From assembly GCA_905116865.2 (NCBI GenBank), contig CAJHNH020002090.1, positions 84,501 to 148,500 of the forward strand: a stretch of DNA of 64,000 nt, given 5' to 3'. Shown piece after piece: positions 9,440-21,239 of this stretch (its first letter is position 1; each line of letters opens with the position of its first letter). Source of the DNA: Candidula unifasciata. Its lineage: Eukaryota; Mollusca; Gastropoda; Stylommatophora; Geomitridae. The position numbers were made by a program, and so were the translations under genes. The notes under the pieces are model-generated. The model ran no database searches and was not told the DNA's origin. It saw nothing but the letters and a program-made list of their open reading frames with translations.

Positions 9440-11806
9440 TAGACTAACGAACAAAGGAACAAACTTTATTTCCAAAGGGTTACAAACTGGGCACACAGGC
9501 CCATCTTACATGGTGGACAGCAGAGGCAGAAAAGGCAGGGAAGTTAGAGAGAGCTGCAGTAAAATAATAAAAGAAAATGCGACAAACATCCATAAGCACA
9601 CAGGAGGAATTGGAATGCATGGAAAGAGATAACAAAGATAGGATAGAGGTTTTAAAGGTTTTTGTAGCAGAAGCCAAAAAAGCAAAATGGTAACATTTTA
9701 ATAATGAACTTGGGGTCGATAACACTTTTGGAAAGTTCTGGAAGCTACAGATGCTCAAGAAAGATCAGCTCAGCTCAGTGGAAATAGTTCATAGAGACGA
9801 CAGCTTGCTATTGGCCACAGACAAAGAAAAACGGGAGGCTTTCCTGAAGAGGTTCCTATCACAGACAGTTCATAATGATGTAGATAACAGAGATATGGTT
9901 AGAGAAGATCTATCAGCCGTCACAAAGAATAAACATTATAAAGATATCATACAGGTGAAAGATGTGAAACATGTTCTGAAAAGAGCGAAAGACAGTGCAC
10001 CCGGGCGTGACCAGGTTAGATATTTCCACAGAAGGGACATGAGCGATGCAGACCTGTTGAAAATGACTGCCTGTTTCAACCAAAGCATTAAGACTTCAGT
10101 TCCACAAGAGTGGATGCACAGCTATCTGATTCCACTTCGTAAGCCTGACAAGGATCATTCAACACTCAGCGGCTTTAGGATTATTACCTTACAACAACAC
10201 TTTTGGAAAAGTGCTGGAGAAGATAGTGGCAGGTAAGCTACAAGAATTTTTGGAGCAGACAAAGCTTCTTCCAGGAGGTTTGGAAAGTTACTGGCCAGGG
10301 AAGGATACATGGTCAAATGCAGCCACTTCTGCCTTTGACACTTTTGAAAGTTTTGAGAACAGGCAGGGAACAGTGGTAGCAGCACTTGATTTAGAAGATG
10401 CTTACAACAAACTGAGTCAGATATAACATGACAGTGCTTATGGAGAAGGGAGTCTGTCCTTGGTTGGTGAACTGCAAAGCAGCTGCTTTGTATTCTTGTC
10501 AGGTGGCTCTCCGCTTGGGTTCATGGACCTCCGAACCACATATTATAGCCCTAGGACTACCACAGGAATCTGCAATTTCACATGTGCTGTTCGGTGTGTT
10601 TACGAGCAAGATTATGAAACTGGAAAAACATGGAGTTGGTAGATTATTGACAGTTGCATTTGATATTCTCAAATATTGGCAGGGGAGAGACTATAATCAA
10701 ATAGCTCAAGAGTTAACAGGCGACAGTAGATGAGGTGATCAACTGGTGTACAGAGTGAGTACTGTAATCAACTCAGAAAAGGCAACCCTCCTGTGGTGTT
10801 CTTTGAACAACAGGATGATGTTCCAAACCTTAAAATAAATGGCAGGGACATCAAGAGAGACAGCAGACTGCGGTAGCTGGGAATCACCTTTGACAGAAGC
10901 TTGTCTTTCAAGGATCACACAGAGGTGGTTGTGTCAAAGGCCCAAAAAGGTCTTAATGCACTAAATATTATGGCAGCAAAAGACATGAAAGCATAAAATG
11001 CCGTTCATGCTGTACCAATCATCTCAGTGATTGATTATCGACTAGGTTTGCTCACTGTCTTGAGAAGTCACCCAGTGAAACTGTAGCACATACAGAATGA
11101 AGCTATGCGGGTGATCCTGGGATGTAAAGGAGACATTCAGATTGTGTGCATGCAATACATCCTTGCATTGCCAACTTTTGCAGACAGGCTAGAGGTGCTG
11201 CAGTCATACCTCAGAAAAGCTGTAAAGAGCACACTCTGTATGAAACTTTGGATGCAGTCAAGCGTCAGAGGCTGAAAAGGGGAAAATCATGGATGGCTGA
11301 AACAGAAGACACAATAAGAAAAGTATGCATGCTGAAAAACATTGGGCGAGGAGAGGAGTCAGAGTAGCAGAGGAAAAGTCTGACTTATGTAGGGACATGA
11401 TTACATTAGGCCGGAAGTGCAGAGAATGGCCGGCAGGAGCTACCAAGCTGGGGAAGTTCAACAGTTGATTCACGACAATTCTCATCTTGATGATGTGATT
11501 ATCTACACAGATGATTCTGTATTGAGAGGGAAGAGAAGTGCCTGGGGTTTCGTAGCGAAAGCCAGTGGAAAATGTTTAGTGCAGGGCAGCCTGGCATATA
11601 ATACCACAACATCTAGCATGAGAATGGAGGTGGAGGCAGTCACTGCAACTTGTCAGTGGCAAGAGAACCTAGATACATACACATGTCATAATTGTAACGG
11701 ACTCTGAAAGCATGCTAAAAAAGGTGAAGACAGCATTGCTTCGAGCAGAGTGGCAAGCTTCACTTGCAAGGTCATGGGTAGTGAGCATACTTTGGATCTT
11801 TTCTCC

Positions 11807-14800
11807 TTCTTCTTCATCTTCTTCTTTCGTTCGCTTGAAATAGATTATCTATAAATGCAATGTTGTCTCTAGTATGAACTTTACTGTCTGTTGTAATTCA
11901 CTCAGTGACCCGTAAAGTTTGACTTGCACCGATGTTTCTCTTGGCCAAAAGTTTTGCCTTGATATGTTGTATTTGGGACAGTCTAGGAGGACATGATCTG
12001 TTGTCTCAGGTGCCAAGCCACATGTGCACATGGCTGATTCGCTGATTTTAAATTTTGTGTACATGTGGCTGCGAAGTCGATTGTGTCTGTAATGTTGTGA
12101 ATTCCCGGAGAAATCCCAGAGAATTCCCGATGGGGAGGAAAAGGTCGGAAGACCCGTGAGAGAAGAGAAAAACGGGATAAGTGGGTCTCGTGTGTCTCAT
12201 GGTGAACGAAGTGAGGGACACAAGAAAAGCATGAGATGTGAACGGAAGACGTGAACCGGGAGACAGAAGTAAGACAGTTGAAGTTCGGCCCTGACTGAGA
12301 GAGGACGCGTGAGTGGACGCCTGAGAAGAATAAATGATTTGTGAAACGAATGTTATATTTCAATAGGAGGACTGAATGTTTTTCCCCACGTCGTAATGTC
12401 AGGTACCAGGGTTCGTGAAGGATAGATGGATGGTTCGAGAGACGCTGATGAATTTCTGTAGTGTGTGAGAAGTCCGACCAGGTAGCTAGATTCAGCCAAG
12501 CAAGACGAGCACGAGGAAGCGAGAATGTATGTATGCGATAATTGGCAATTCAACGAATAAAAGCAAGCAACTCAATATTCGTTCATGGTGCGTCGTTTCA
12601 ACTCACTGTTCGTCTGAAAGCAATGCAAATGAATACATGCCCCTAGCAGAGTATATGACAGTGTCCTGTTCTAAGGCGTAGAATCATAACTTGCTCTGGT
12701 CTGTAAATAAAGTGCCTGTTTTGGTGGCTTTCCGAAAGATTTGATTATTCTCTTCATTTGTTGATAAGAGACTGATACATCAGGTTGTTCTTCATTTGCA
12801 CCTTCCTTAGCTAGTTTATCAGCTCTTTTATTTCCAGAAACTCCACATTGGGATGATATCCACTGCATAGTTACCTTACACCGACTGCCTAGTTTGCAGA
12901 GTAATGTTTGTATACCAGATAGTTTTCCAGATCGGAGTGCCTGAAGCACTGCTTTTGCATCTGTCAGCAATTCCACAGGTTGTGAAATATGACGTATATT
13001 TAACAGTTTCTCTGCTGCTACTTCGATGGCTTGAACTTCTGCATCAAAGTTGTGACAGTGCTTTCCTGTAGGTATTTTGGCTGTATATCTGGTATTATTT
13101 GGATGCTCAATATACACTCCTGCTCCTCCATTTCTGCTTGTGTTTTGTGCTGACCCATCCATATAGACACGAACCCAAAGATTATGTGGGTATTTGTCAT
13201 CAAGTAGCGAGGGTGGCTGTTTTACGATGCGCATTGTTTTGTTCTTCCTTGTCGAATAATCCTTTCACTTCTGTCTGGATGTGTAATGGCAACTTATAAT
13301 CCTCTTTCCAAGGCGTCTGATCTGGAATAGCATTTGAGGGGCTATTAGTTGCAGGCAGATCATTGGTTTGCCTGCAGAGTTGTTGGGCCTGGTAGATGAA
13401 ACTGCTTCTTTTTAATCACACCATTGCTAGATTATGGAATCTTTCTTTCATAGGGTGTTCAGGCATGCTAAGAAACTTTTTTGCTTGTATCTTAGTGTCT
13501 CTTTGTTCTGTCAGTGTTTGAGTCATCGCTATCTTCTCCATCACAGCTATTGGTTTTGATTTCATCCCGCCTGTTATGATTCTGAGTGCTTGATTTCGCA
13601 ACTTGACTCATTTTTATAGTGTGGTTTTTGATGCTTAACTCCATGCAGTTGACTCGTGTTCAAGATGTGGTCGTACACTTTGTAGAAAAACTTCCTTAAG
13701 TATTTTCCATTTGATCCCATGTTGTTCCACTTAGTTTTCTTAGTATAGCTATCTTCCTTCTGGCTTTGGTTGCTACCTTGTTGATGTTGTTTTTATCCAT
13801 GTTAACCTAATATCAAACGTGACTCTGAGGTATGTGGGCTCCTTATCCTCTCTTAGTGGTATTTTTATTTATCTGAATGAAGACTGATTTTGATTTTGGG
13901 GAGAGGGTGAAGAGAGTGGTGCTACATTTGTCTATGTTGATGCTGACACACCATTTATCAGCCCATGCAGCCATTGCATCTATGGATCTTTGTAGCAGTC
14001 GAGTGACCACTGTTGCATATTTATTTGTGCACCATAGTACCAAGTCATCAGCATATACTGCAGCTTTATTACCATGTGGTAGTTCAGCAATTAATTTGTG
14101 ATATAGATCAGAAACAGTGTTGGGGAACACCATAGCGCAGCAAAACTTTCTTGCTCTTAGTCCGTCAATCTGTACTCAGGCTCTTCTTTTATACAAGTAT
14201 GACCCATTTACTTTGTAGTTTCTCAGTTTCTTCATGAGACTTTTTTTCCAGACCTTGTCAAAAGCTTTCTTCTATCCATGCTACATGCACTAGTTTCTTT
14301 TCTTGGAAGTCATCTTCAATTTCTTGAGAGAGGTAAGTTGTCTAGTCTTCTGTAGAGTAGCATTGTCTAAAGCCTGCCTGCTGCACGTAAAGATGTTTTC
14401 ACTTTCCATGTACCATTGAAGTCTAAGTTTGACAAAGCGTTCTACTGTTTTACAAAGACAGCTGGTAAGGCTGATTGGTCTATAATTGGAGGCATTGGTG
14501 CTGTCTTTTTCCTGGTTTAAGAAAAGGCATCATGACTGCTTCTCTCCATATCTGTGCAACTTTGCCACTGGCCCAACAATTATAAAAAATCCGCAGCAGT
14601 TTTGTTTTGGCTGTTGTCCTTAGGTTCCTGATCATTTCGTTGGTTATTCCATCAATTCCAGGCGACTTTTCCACTTCCAGCTTTGACAGTGCTAACTCTA
14701 ATTCGCTAAACATAAGTGGTGCTTCCGTTACCACGGGAATTATATTGCTGTGTCTTGGGTGTTGTCATTTCTCTCGAACCTCTGGTTGTTTCTGTGGACT

Positions 14801-15345
14801 GACATCAATGTTGCTGTCTTCAGCAAATAAATCTGCAAAGTGATCAGCTGTCTGTTTTTTTGTTAGGATGGCTCCTTCTGAAAATATTGTAGTATTTGCC
14901 TTTCTCCCTGTACTCTCGTCAATAATGTGTTTTACCAGCCTCCACATCTTCCTTGTGTCTTTTTTAAAGTTTAGAGACTTTTGTTCTTTCTTGCCAACAT
15001 GCCCTTCTAGCCTGCAGCTTGGCTCTTTGAAATTTGGCCTTTGTGTGTTGGTATTTGTTGAACAGCTCCTGACAAAGTCTGATTTCAGGTTTCTTTCTTT
15101 CAATTTCCATATCAATGGGCAATTGTTCTAAGTCACAATTCCAGTATGGTTTTTACTGCTTATGTGCGCCTCTTAGGTGCCGATACAATTTTTAGCCTGC
15201 CTTCTTGTAATTCCCTCTTGGTAGAGTGCTGCTCTTTCTTACAGACTGGTTTTCTATCATTAGAAAGACGGGGCGGTGATCACTGCCTCCTAATTGTTTC
15301 CCCACAGTTCTAGTAATATCCATTCCAAGTCTGGTGAATGAAAGG
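11807..15345 (-). mobile_element. LINE-B inserted into LINE-A (itself carrying a solo LTR)
   Basis: A 5'-truncated LINE-B on the minus strand. From the 5' side it reads the endonuclease end (QLGGSDHRPVFL, ~15240-15310), the linker (14765-15115), RT (LEVEKSPGIDGITNEMIRNL, 14480-14734; KAAVYADDLVLWC, 13843-14133), RNase H (YMDGSA, TDAKAVLQAL, KRADKLAKEG; 12671-13234), and the CTCGLAPETTDHVLLDC zinc-knuckle-like tail (11849-12064). It ends in GAAGAAGAAG at 11807. In RNase H the conserved SHCG is changed to SQCG. At the 5' junction AGGTC is shared between the two LINEs (microhomology), and no TSD longer than 2-4 bp is visible. There are many frameshifts. Confidence 0.87.
12088..12660. mobile_element. 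Solo LTR inside LINE-B
   Basis: This 573-bp segment begins TGTAATG and ends ATGACA. It is flanked by a perfect 5-bp direct repeat GTGTC (12083-12087 and 12661-12665) and sits in the middle of the LINE-B C-terminal coding region. Joining the flanks restores the LINE-B sequence, as judged against 52314-52595. TG...CA ends plus a 5-bp TSD and no internal coding region are the hallmarks of a solo LTR. AATAAA motifs occur near 12330 and 12556. The parent element is not in the window; a Gypsy-type origin is only a guess. Confidence 0.9.
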
Positions 15346-15690
15346 CCAGGTCATGCTGCGTGGTGGGGAATGAACAGGCAGACAAATTGAATGGATCTGC
15401 ACCGCTGGGTGGGGAATTGATACATGACAAGGGAGATGTGGTCACAGCCATTTGGGAACAAGTAACGAAGGAAACAAGATTATTATTGCCTGGACAAAAT
15501 TATGCACCTGGGTGTGACCAGAGAGATCAGCCAGCCCACTACGCTCAGAGGAAAGGCAAGACGGACATACAACCAGACTATGACCGGCATCATTAGTATT
15601 GGAACTCTGCGCTGGCTGCTGAAGATGGGGACAGAGCACATGGGAATGCCCCGAGTGCTGTAATGTCAGTTCTTGACTCAACTCAACTCA

Positions 15691-16009
15691 TGTTATATCT
15701 TCTGCATGTTGAACTTAGCCTGTTTAAATGGTTTTGCAGTCTACTTCCCTCATTGTAGAACAGGCACTGAACGTCTGCAAAAAGCCTTTATTGTGTGAGG
15801 ATTTAATTCTTCCTCTGGAAAGTAAAGTTCCTCATTTTATGGATTTTCTTGGTCAACTGCTTAAAAAACTGGCTTTTTCTGATATTCTATCTATGTATAT
15901 AATAAATGAGAGACGATAATAATATGCCAAAATTCATTGCATAAATGTAAATAAAAAATACAAAGGCATGGACGATAAAATGCATACCATCAAATATACA
16001 TGCAAAATA
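15691..16009. other. Intron 6 sequence, no gene seen
   Basis: AT-rich, no recognised element. Confidence 0.55.
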
Positions 16010-16330
16010 CTCACATATCACAGACACACGCAAGCATGTACATACACACCACACCCAGAGGCACACACATTGAAGTCACACACGCAAAATAAAAAGGTAT
16101 ACACACAATCACACACAGAATACATACACACAACATATTATACATAACAAAAACACAAAGAGTCACAATATGTACACACATACCGATACAAAATGCACAC
16201 AGACAACACATACTGATACAACATTCAAAGGCATACATACACACAGGTGCAACCAATAGACACAAACACAATGCATTCAAAAACTCAACACAAGCATATT
16301 GTTTACAAACACATCACACAGTAAGAAGAA
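16010..16330. repeat. AC-rich degenerate satellite
   Basis: Degenerate ACACA/CATAC-rich sequence without a fixed period. The cysteine-rich minus-strand frame over it results from the TGTG/TGCATG composition. Similar AC-rich DNA lies at 17505-17665, on the other side of the R2-like fragment. Confidence 0.8.
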
Positions 16331-16339
16331 ACTCCACCG

Positions 16340-17480
16340 GAAAACATGTACAGCAGGATCTACCAATCATCAGAAGTAATCCCTCATCAACAAATGTTTC
16401 GGCCCACGAGCTCCTAGACATTTTCGGAGGGTGGGCCCACCTGAGTTCATGGAGCTCAGGGTTGATCTGCTCCTGCTGCACGTATTACCGGATGTTCTTG
16501 GACAGGGACAAGACGAAATTGGTGAATGTGCAAAAGGTACTGTGAGATTCGAAGTTTACTTACATAGTCGCTGCGGTAGCATAATTACAGCAGTCAGCAT
16601 ACCTGGACGACCAAGTGGTAAGCTTACGGTTGGTTTATCGGACACATGTTGGACTTTGTTGGCAAATGGCAGAGGGACACCGGCAGACAATTTGGAACAT
16701 GATGGACTTCAAGAGATAAGACTTTCTTTTCCACTAGATACCCGGACCAGCTCACTGAGGCCCGTCCCCCACGACGTTTCGTTGTGTCCAAAGCCAGCTC
16801 GAGACCCTTTCAGCAGCCTCACTCAGTTGTTTTAGTGATCGTTTGTGCTCATTTCCTCGCAAGCCCAGCTATTTTATTACACTGTACACAGCCTTGACGG
16901 CGAAGATTCTTACTGTGTACGCTTAGTCTCTCCTCAGATCAGCCGCAAGGTCACTGTATTTCTCTAGCTTATACACATGACCCTCGTCCATTCGCGACTC
17001 ATACTGCGCGGTCAGCTGGATCAGGATAAGCTGACGTTTCTCCGCAGAGTGTAGGACTATGTCGGGTCGCAGGCCGGTCTTCCGGATTAACTCTGGGTAC
17101 TTTTCATGACCTGGCAGGTCAACCGCCGGTAGCCGGTCCCTCGCACAGTCAAGCATTAATAGAGCATATGCGACCTTGTTGAATTTACCCTTATAAATCT
17201 GCCCAGCCTTGAGAAAGCGCACAGGGACAATGGTAAGACTGGCCCTCATCCTAGCTTGGTCTACAATGGCCGCTAACTCTTTCAGGACCTTGTTGGGGCA
17301 CCAAGTGTTCCTGCCCTGACCTAGGGCTTTTCTGCAAGTGGACAATACATGCTCGAGTGTCTGCTTAGCTCTACACAGCAGGCATGTCGGGTCGTTAGTC
17401 GCACTCCACTTGACCATGTTGACACCGAACGGTAATACATCGTAGGCAGATCCTACGATAAAGCTCAGCTGCAGCAGGGA
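16340..17480 (-). mobile_element. R2/NeSL-like LINE 3' fragment (zinc knuckle and restriction-like endonuclease)
   Basis: The minus-strand frame (the usable part is 16923-17480) reads QLSFIVGSAYDVLPFGVN, then a C-x2-C knuckle (CLLCRAKQTLEHVLSTC). A segment with RPDIVL, LIQLTAQYE and YKLEKYSDLAADLR follows. This is the order of R2-type LINEs, where the knuckle precedes a PD-(D/E)xK endonuclease that cuts a specific target. The usual ELTVPWE is altered to QLTAQYE. Past a stop at 16923 the homology continues in frame (SEAAERVSSWLW, near 16815), so the frame is broken. The 5' part is missing. The segment below about 16760 is unassigned and may be its 3' UTR. Confidence 0.72.
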
Positions 17481-17504
17481 CAGAGATATAACACATAAAC
17501 AGAG

Positions 17505-17665
17505 AAATAACATTGACACACACACAGCACAACATTCACAGACACAACATACAGACACACACGCTCTCACACACTCATAGAGATACCACATACTCACAGG
17601 TGAGCACAGACTCAGAGACACAACACACACAAACAATAATACAGAAAAAAAACAGAAACATTGAC
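17505..17665. repeat. AC-rich degenerate satellite
   Basis: Same type of AC-rich, period-poor sequence as at 16010-16330. The two blocks may be one array split by the R2-like fragment. Confidence 0.75.
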
Positions 17666-17867
17666 TGGCACCTTTCCGTCTTTCCAGATGACAGTATTGC
17701 ACTATGAGGATGCACGGGACTCACAGCCCATGGTGATGATGAGTGCGACTAGCAAGGCCCTCCCCGTTAAGAAAAGTTGTCCACAACTATAGCATGGGAT
17801 TTCAGGACTGACACAACACTCTCACATATACAACATTCACACAGCTACAATGAAATGAGTGGCCTAC

Positions 17868-17978
17868 CTGATTAAGCAAAGGGGTAACAGCATCATCCCT
17901 ACGATCCAAAATAAGGAGTACAGGAGGAACATCAGTCTTCCTAAACTCAAACAGTGCGGCTTCTTTACTGATCACTTG
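17868..17978 (-). CDS. VPS45: VPS45 coding exon 6 (residues 193-229)
   Basis: The exon has 111 nt, 37 codons, [19 protein letters not shown] followed by [18 protein letters not shown]. The 'LILDR-DD-TPLL' block is the signature of the Sec1 family domain 2/3 junction and was the first landmark used to identify the gene. The acceptor is TTTACAG and the donor GTAGGC. Confidence 0.96.
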
Positions 17979-18827
17979 CTGTAAATATAGAAACTTTACA
18001 AATAATAATCTGGCATTTGAGAAAAACATCTTCATTCAAAGTGTGAACTCTTTTCTTCTGAATCAAGAGACCATGCGTAAGTGACTAATGTCAATGTGCA
18101 CCAATTAATGCATCATGTATTCCTGTGTGCAAGTCAAGGGGACAAGAAGGGTATTCAAGTGATGGGTCAGCATGTCTGAGCACTAGCTTATTAGCATAGT
18201 TTTATTTTTGATTTCTGCCCTGTCAGCGTTTGAGCTAACGCCTACTGTATGAATAAACTTGTTGCACAAGGTTACCGACAGACACTGTATCTTGCTGACG
18301 ACAATGTTTTCTTATGGTTATCCTTTTATGTGACCCATGATCCAAGTGATCCCTTAGACATATTTTCCTGAAATGAGTGAGCACTTTACGACAGTGAGCT
18401 TGTAGTAAAGGCCACTTTTCAGACAACAGATATCATTTAATTTCATGAAACAGAAAGCAAGAAAGGGAGTTGACCACACAGCTTATTATTCAGTTACCTA
18501 ATATATGTGACTACCTAAAACTTTAAACTAGGAATTACCTCTACAACATCACAGTTAAACATTATCTTCACTTTAAAATGGCAACTAAAAGTCATTTCTA
18601 TGGATCATTTCTCCAACATCTATATATGGTTCTCTGTGTTGAAATAAATGAACTGAACATAATGTGGATGTTAAAAGAAGAAAGATTAACTGTGATTAAT
18701 CATAAACCCCAAGAAATAAGTATCAAAGAGTGAAGAAATATTTACAAAATTACATATGTGGCTGAAACTTGCAAATTAATAATTAAAAGTTAATACAATA
18801 AGAAAAGAGAAATGAAATACTTTAAAA
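17979..18827. other. Intron 5 sequence, no gene seen
   Basis: No recognised element or conserved frame; mostly AT-rich. Confidence 0.6.
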
Positions 18828-19058
18828 AGTTAGTTGCCTATCCTTTACAGGACGTTGCAGTACCAACCCCAACAGCCCCTTGCTGTTGTGTGGTTTTCTG
18901 AGCAAATTTATGTCCAGCAGTTTGCCATTGCTTTCTGGACGGTCAGCTTTCTTGAAACTACCGTCGAAACCAACACAAGGCGCATGGCCCGCAGCTGGGA
19001 TCGAACCCGGCATCCCGGCATTACGAAGCGTTCGCATCGACTTAGCCACAGAGCCGAC
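18828..19058 (-). mobile_element. tRNA-derived SINE, family 1 (full length)
   Basis: A 231-bp SINE with a 12-bp TSD AATACTTTAAAA (18816-18827 and 19059-19070). On the minus strand the 5' head has an A box (TGGCTAAGTCGATG) and a B box (GGTTCGATCCC) at tRNA spacing. The body ends in TCCTGTAAAGGATAGGCAAC. Other copies are at 29211, 31473 (dimer) and 33070. It is not a functional tRNA gene because no cloverleaf closes around the boxes. Confidence 0.93.
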
Positions 19059-19070
19059 AATACTTTAAAA

Positions 19071-19645
19071 GGAAGCCAATTTTTGTTTTCCTCCAATTAT
19101 TATTATTGTAATTGTTTTTATATAAAAATAAATAGAATTAAGCTGCATTATTTTGTCTGATTTGTAGAACAATGCATGGAACTTTATCAGGCATTTGCGA
19201 CTGTTAACTTTGTGCTTGGAAAGAATAAGAGCTCAAAAAGAGTTCTTTAACAAAGCCCACATGCAGGTAGTGTGGGCAGTACTAGATTAGCAGAAAGCAA
19301 TCCGAGCCTCTTTCAATGCTGAAAAAGAAACCTGACTGTCACTAATGTGGCGTCCTGACTGTCACTCATATCTCTGAATAGTCTATATGCAGTCTTCCAG
19401 AAGATCCATAAGCCAATCAACAAGCAAGGCAAGAGATTTGTGCCTCTTTTAGCTAGGTTCATATCCAGTGACTCATCCAATTTGAGAAACTGCCAGCAAT
19501 GCTTTACTGGGAAATGGTTGGGGATCTTGGACAGAAGAAATACTAAATGAAGCAAAGTAAATAAATCTTTTGCATGCCATGACTTGAACATAGTGAAAAA
19601 ATATATTATTTTATAAATTTTTAAAAATTAAAATGAAACACTTAC
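19071..19645. other. Intron 5 sequence, no gene seen
   Basis: AT-rich; no recognised element. Confidence 0.6.
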
Positions 19646-19783
19646 CCTGACACTGTCAGCAAGTCTGCGAGCCATCTCTGAAGAATTCTGATATCTAATC
19701 ATGGGACACTTTTTCAGTGACAACAGAACTGCAGTTAGACCTTGAATGGTGCGTGACAGCATTGAAGGTGACCAATTTAAGTT
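19646..19783 (-). CDS. VPS45: VPS45 coding exon 5 (residues 147-192)
   Basis: The exon has 138 nt, 46 codons, starting [20 protein letters not shown]. The diagnostic [11 protein letters not shown] motif and a helix ending RRLADSVR follow. The acceptor has a long T tract ending TGTAG and the donor is GTAAGT. It corresponds to the start of SM domain 2. Confidence 0.94.
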
Positions 19784-19972
19784 CTACAAAAAAAACAAAG
19801 CCCCTTTTTCTTCTCTCAGCAATAACATATTTTACTTCATATCTTGTTTAATTAATATTAACGTTCACACACTTCAGGTGAGGCTGTCAGTTCCAAGACC
19901 ATAATGAGGTTTTCAAAATATGCCTATAAATCTATTGCTGTGAAATGAATGTGTCAGTTTATAGGGATGAAT

Positions 19973-20004
19973 GGGGGGGGGGGGGGGAAGGGGGGGGGGG
20001 GGGG
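19973..20004. repeat. Poly-G tract
   Basis: Two G runs of about 15 bp separated by AA. Confidence 0.95.
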
Positions 20005-21239
20005 TGGCAGGGTTTACATAAATACAACAGATTTAAAAATGGACTTCATAGCAGAGCTGCTCAGAGATGATTTGGAAGAGATCCCTGTTATAGTATTTAT
20101 GACCTTTGGCAAGTTATCCCTAACCGGGGGGGCATAAAATGTAGAATGTTTGTGAGCTTCACCAGTGTTTCCATTCCTGATATAGGCATGGCGTGCATAT
20201 TTCCAGTCATAATGCGGAGGGTGTGATTTTGAATCTCTGAGACTTTCTGAACATTCTGATTTAGCGCCTGTGCCCCAGGCAGCTAGCTATCCTATATTCG
20301 AGTGTTGACCTCAAGTAGCCTGAGGTTCTCCTGAGGACACTCAGATTTGCCCTGCAGTCTGTTCCATCTTATTTCCTCTTCTGTTGAGTTCTCTTGAGTC
20401 CCTTGCTTCTTTTTATGTTTCCCCCATGATTCTTAAGTTACTCCTAAGTATGATGGGAAGTCATTAAGGTTTCAGCACCTGAATGCATAAGTGAGTAAAT
20501 CTTTATGGGGTTTGGTGGACAGACTGAAAAATTAGTGTGTGAGGTTTTGGTCCCAATTACAGGCATATACCATCTAATGGACAACTTATCTAAATTTCCT
20601 AGGGATTCCTGAAGCCTGGTCTGTGTTGTGCTAATGTACTTCTCTGAGCTCAGGAGCGCCATCAACTGCCATGATGGCCTGAACCCCATTACAGAGGGTG
20701 GATTTATGTCATTAATATAAATAATAACAACAAATAGAGATAGAACCACACCTTGTGGGACTCCATGTTTCAGTGTGACTGATCTACTTCTGGAACCTGG
20801 TATCTTGACCCTTATGTACAATCTTCACGGTATTTGAAGATTCTACCATGCATGTGATATTCCACTTTCAAGTAACTTTTCATTAGGCCCAATTTTCTAC
20901 AACATGTCGAAGGCCTTTTCCACATCCACCCAGATTGCAAAAGGGTGTTTCTTTTCCTAGAATTCATCTCCAATTTGCTGCACAAAAAGCATGGTTTGAT
21001 CTTCAGTTGATCTAGTGTCGAAAACCTGCCAGACCTCTATCAGTTCAGAATTTGTATCCAGAAACCAGGTTAGTCAGTTGTTTATTGATCTTCCCAATAA
21101 TTTGTACAGATAGCTGGTGAGACTGATGGGTATGCAGATACATATTTGTTGTTCTTTGGCCTTCCTTACTTAAGGATTACGAATATTTCAGACTTCCTCC
21201 AGGGTGGAAAATCTATTTTTTTAAACACTCTGGCTAGAA

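Larger units (their letters stand above)
9440..15690 (+). mobile_element. LINE-A copy split by an inserted LINE-B
   Basis: Plus-strand fragments follow the LINE-A protein order. They start with the linker and RT start (EEREAFLKRF-like, then KDSAPGRDQVRY; 9751-10236). Next come RT fingers (LPGGLESYWPGKDTWSNAA, VVAALDLEDAYN; 10211-10426), decayed palm and thumb (10428-11370), and RNase H start (VIIYTDDSVLRGKRSAWGF, SSMRMEVEAV; 11417-11707). The copy stops at 11806 inside RNase H and resumes at 15346 with the next residues (NEQADKLNGSAPLGGEL, then a C-terminal tail) to an (ACTCA)n tail near 15675-15690. The related copy at 43435 is continuous across this junction, which shows that 11807-15345 was inserted. 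There are several frameshifts and the 5' end is approximate. Confidence 0.85.

Noticed and set aside
12353..12553. Short minus-strand frames inside 12088-12660
   Set aside because: They lie within the solo LTR and have no retroviral-like protein motifs.
16011..16280. Cysteine-rich minus-strand frame that looks like a secreted small protein
   Set aside because: The Cys and Val pattern comes from TGTG/TGC-rich satellite DNA; no signal peptide followed by a conserved Cys framework, and no homologue recognised.
18828..19058. Possible tRNA gene (good A and B boxes)
   Set aside because: No paired acceptor or anticodon stems; 231-bp unit with TSD and several copies, so it is a tRNA-derived SINE. 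The same holds for the boxes at 22373, 27805, 31473, 33070, 39312 and 40817.
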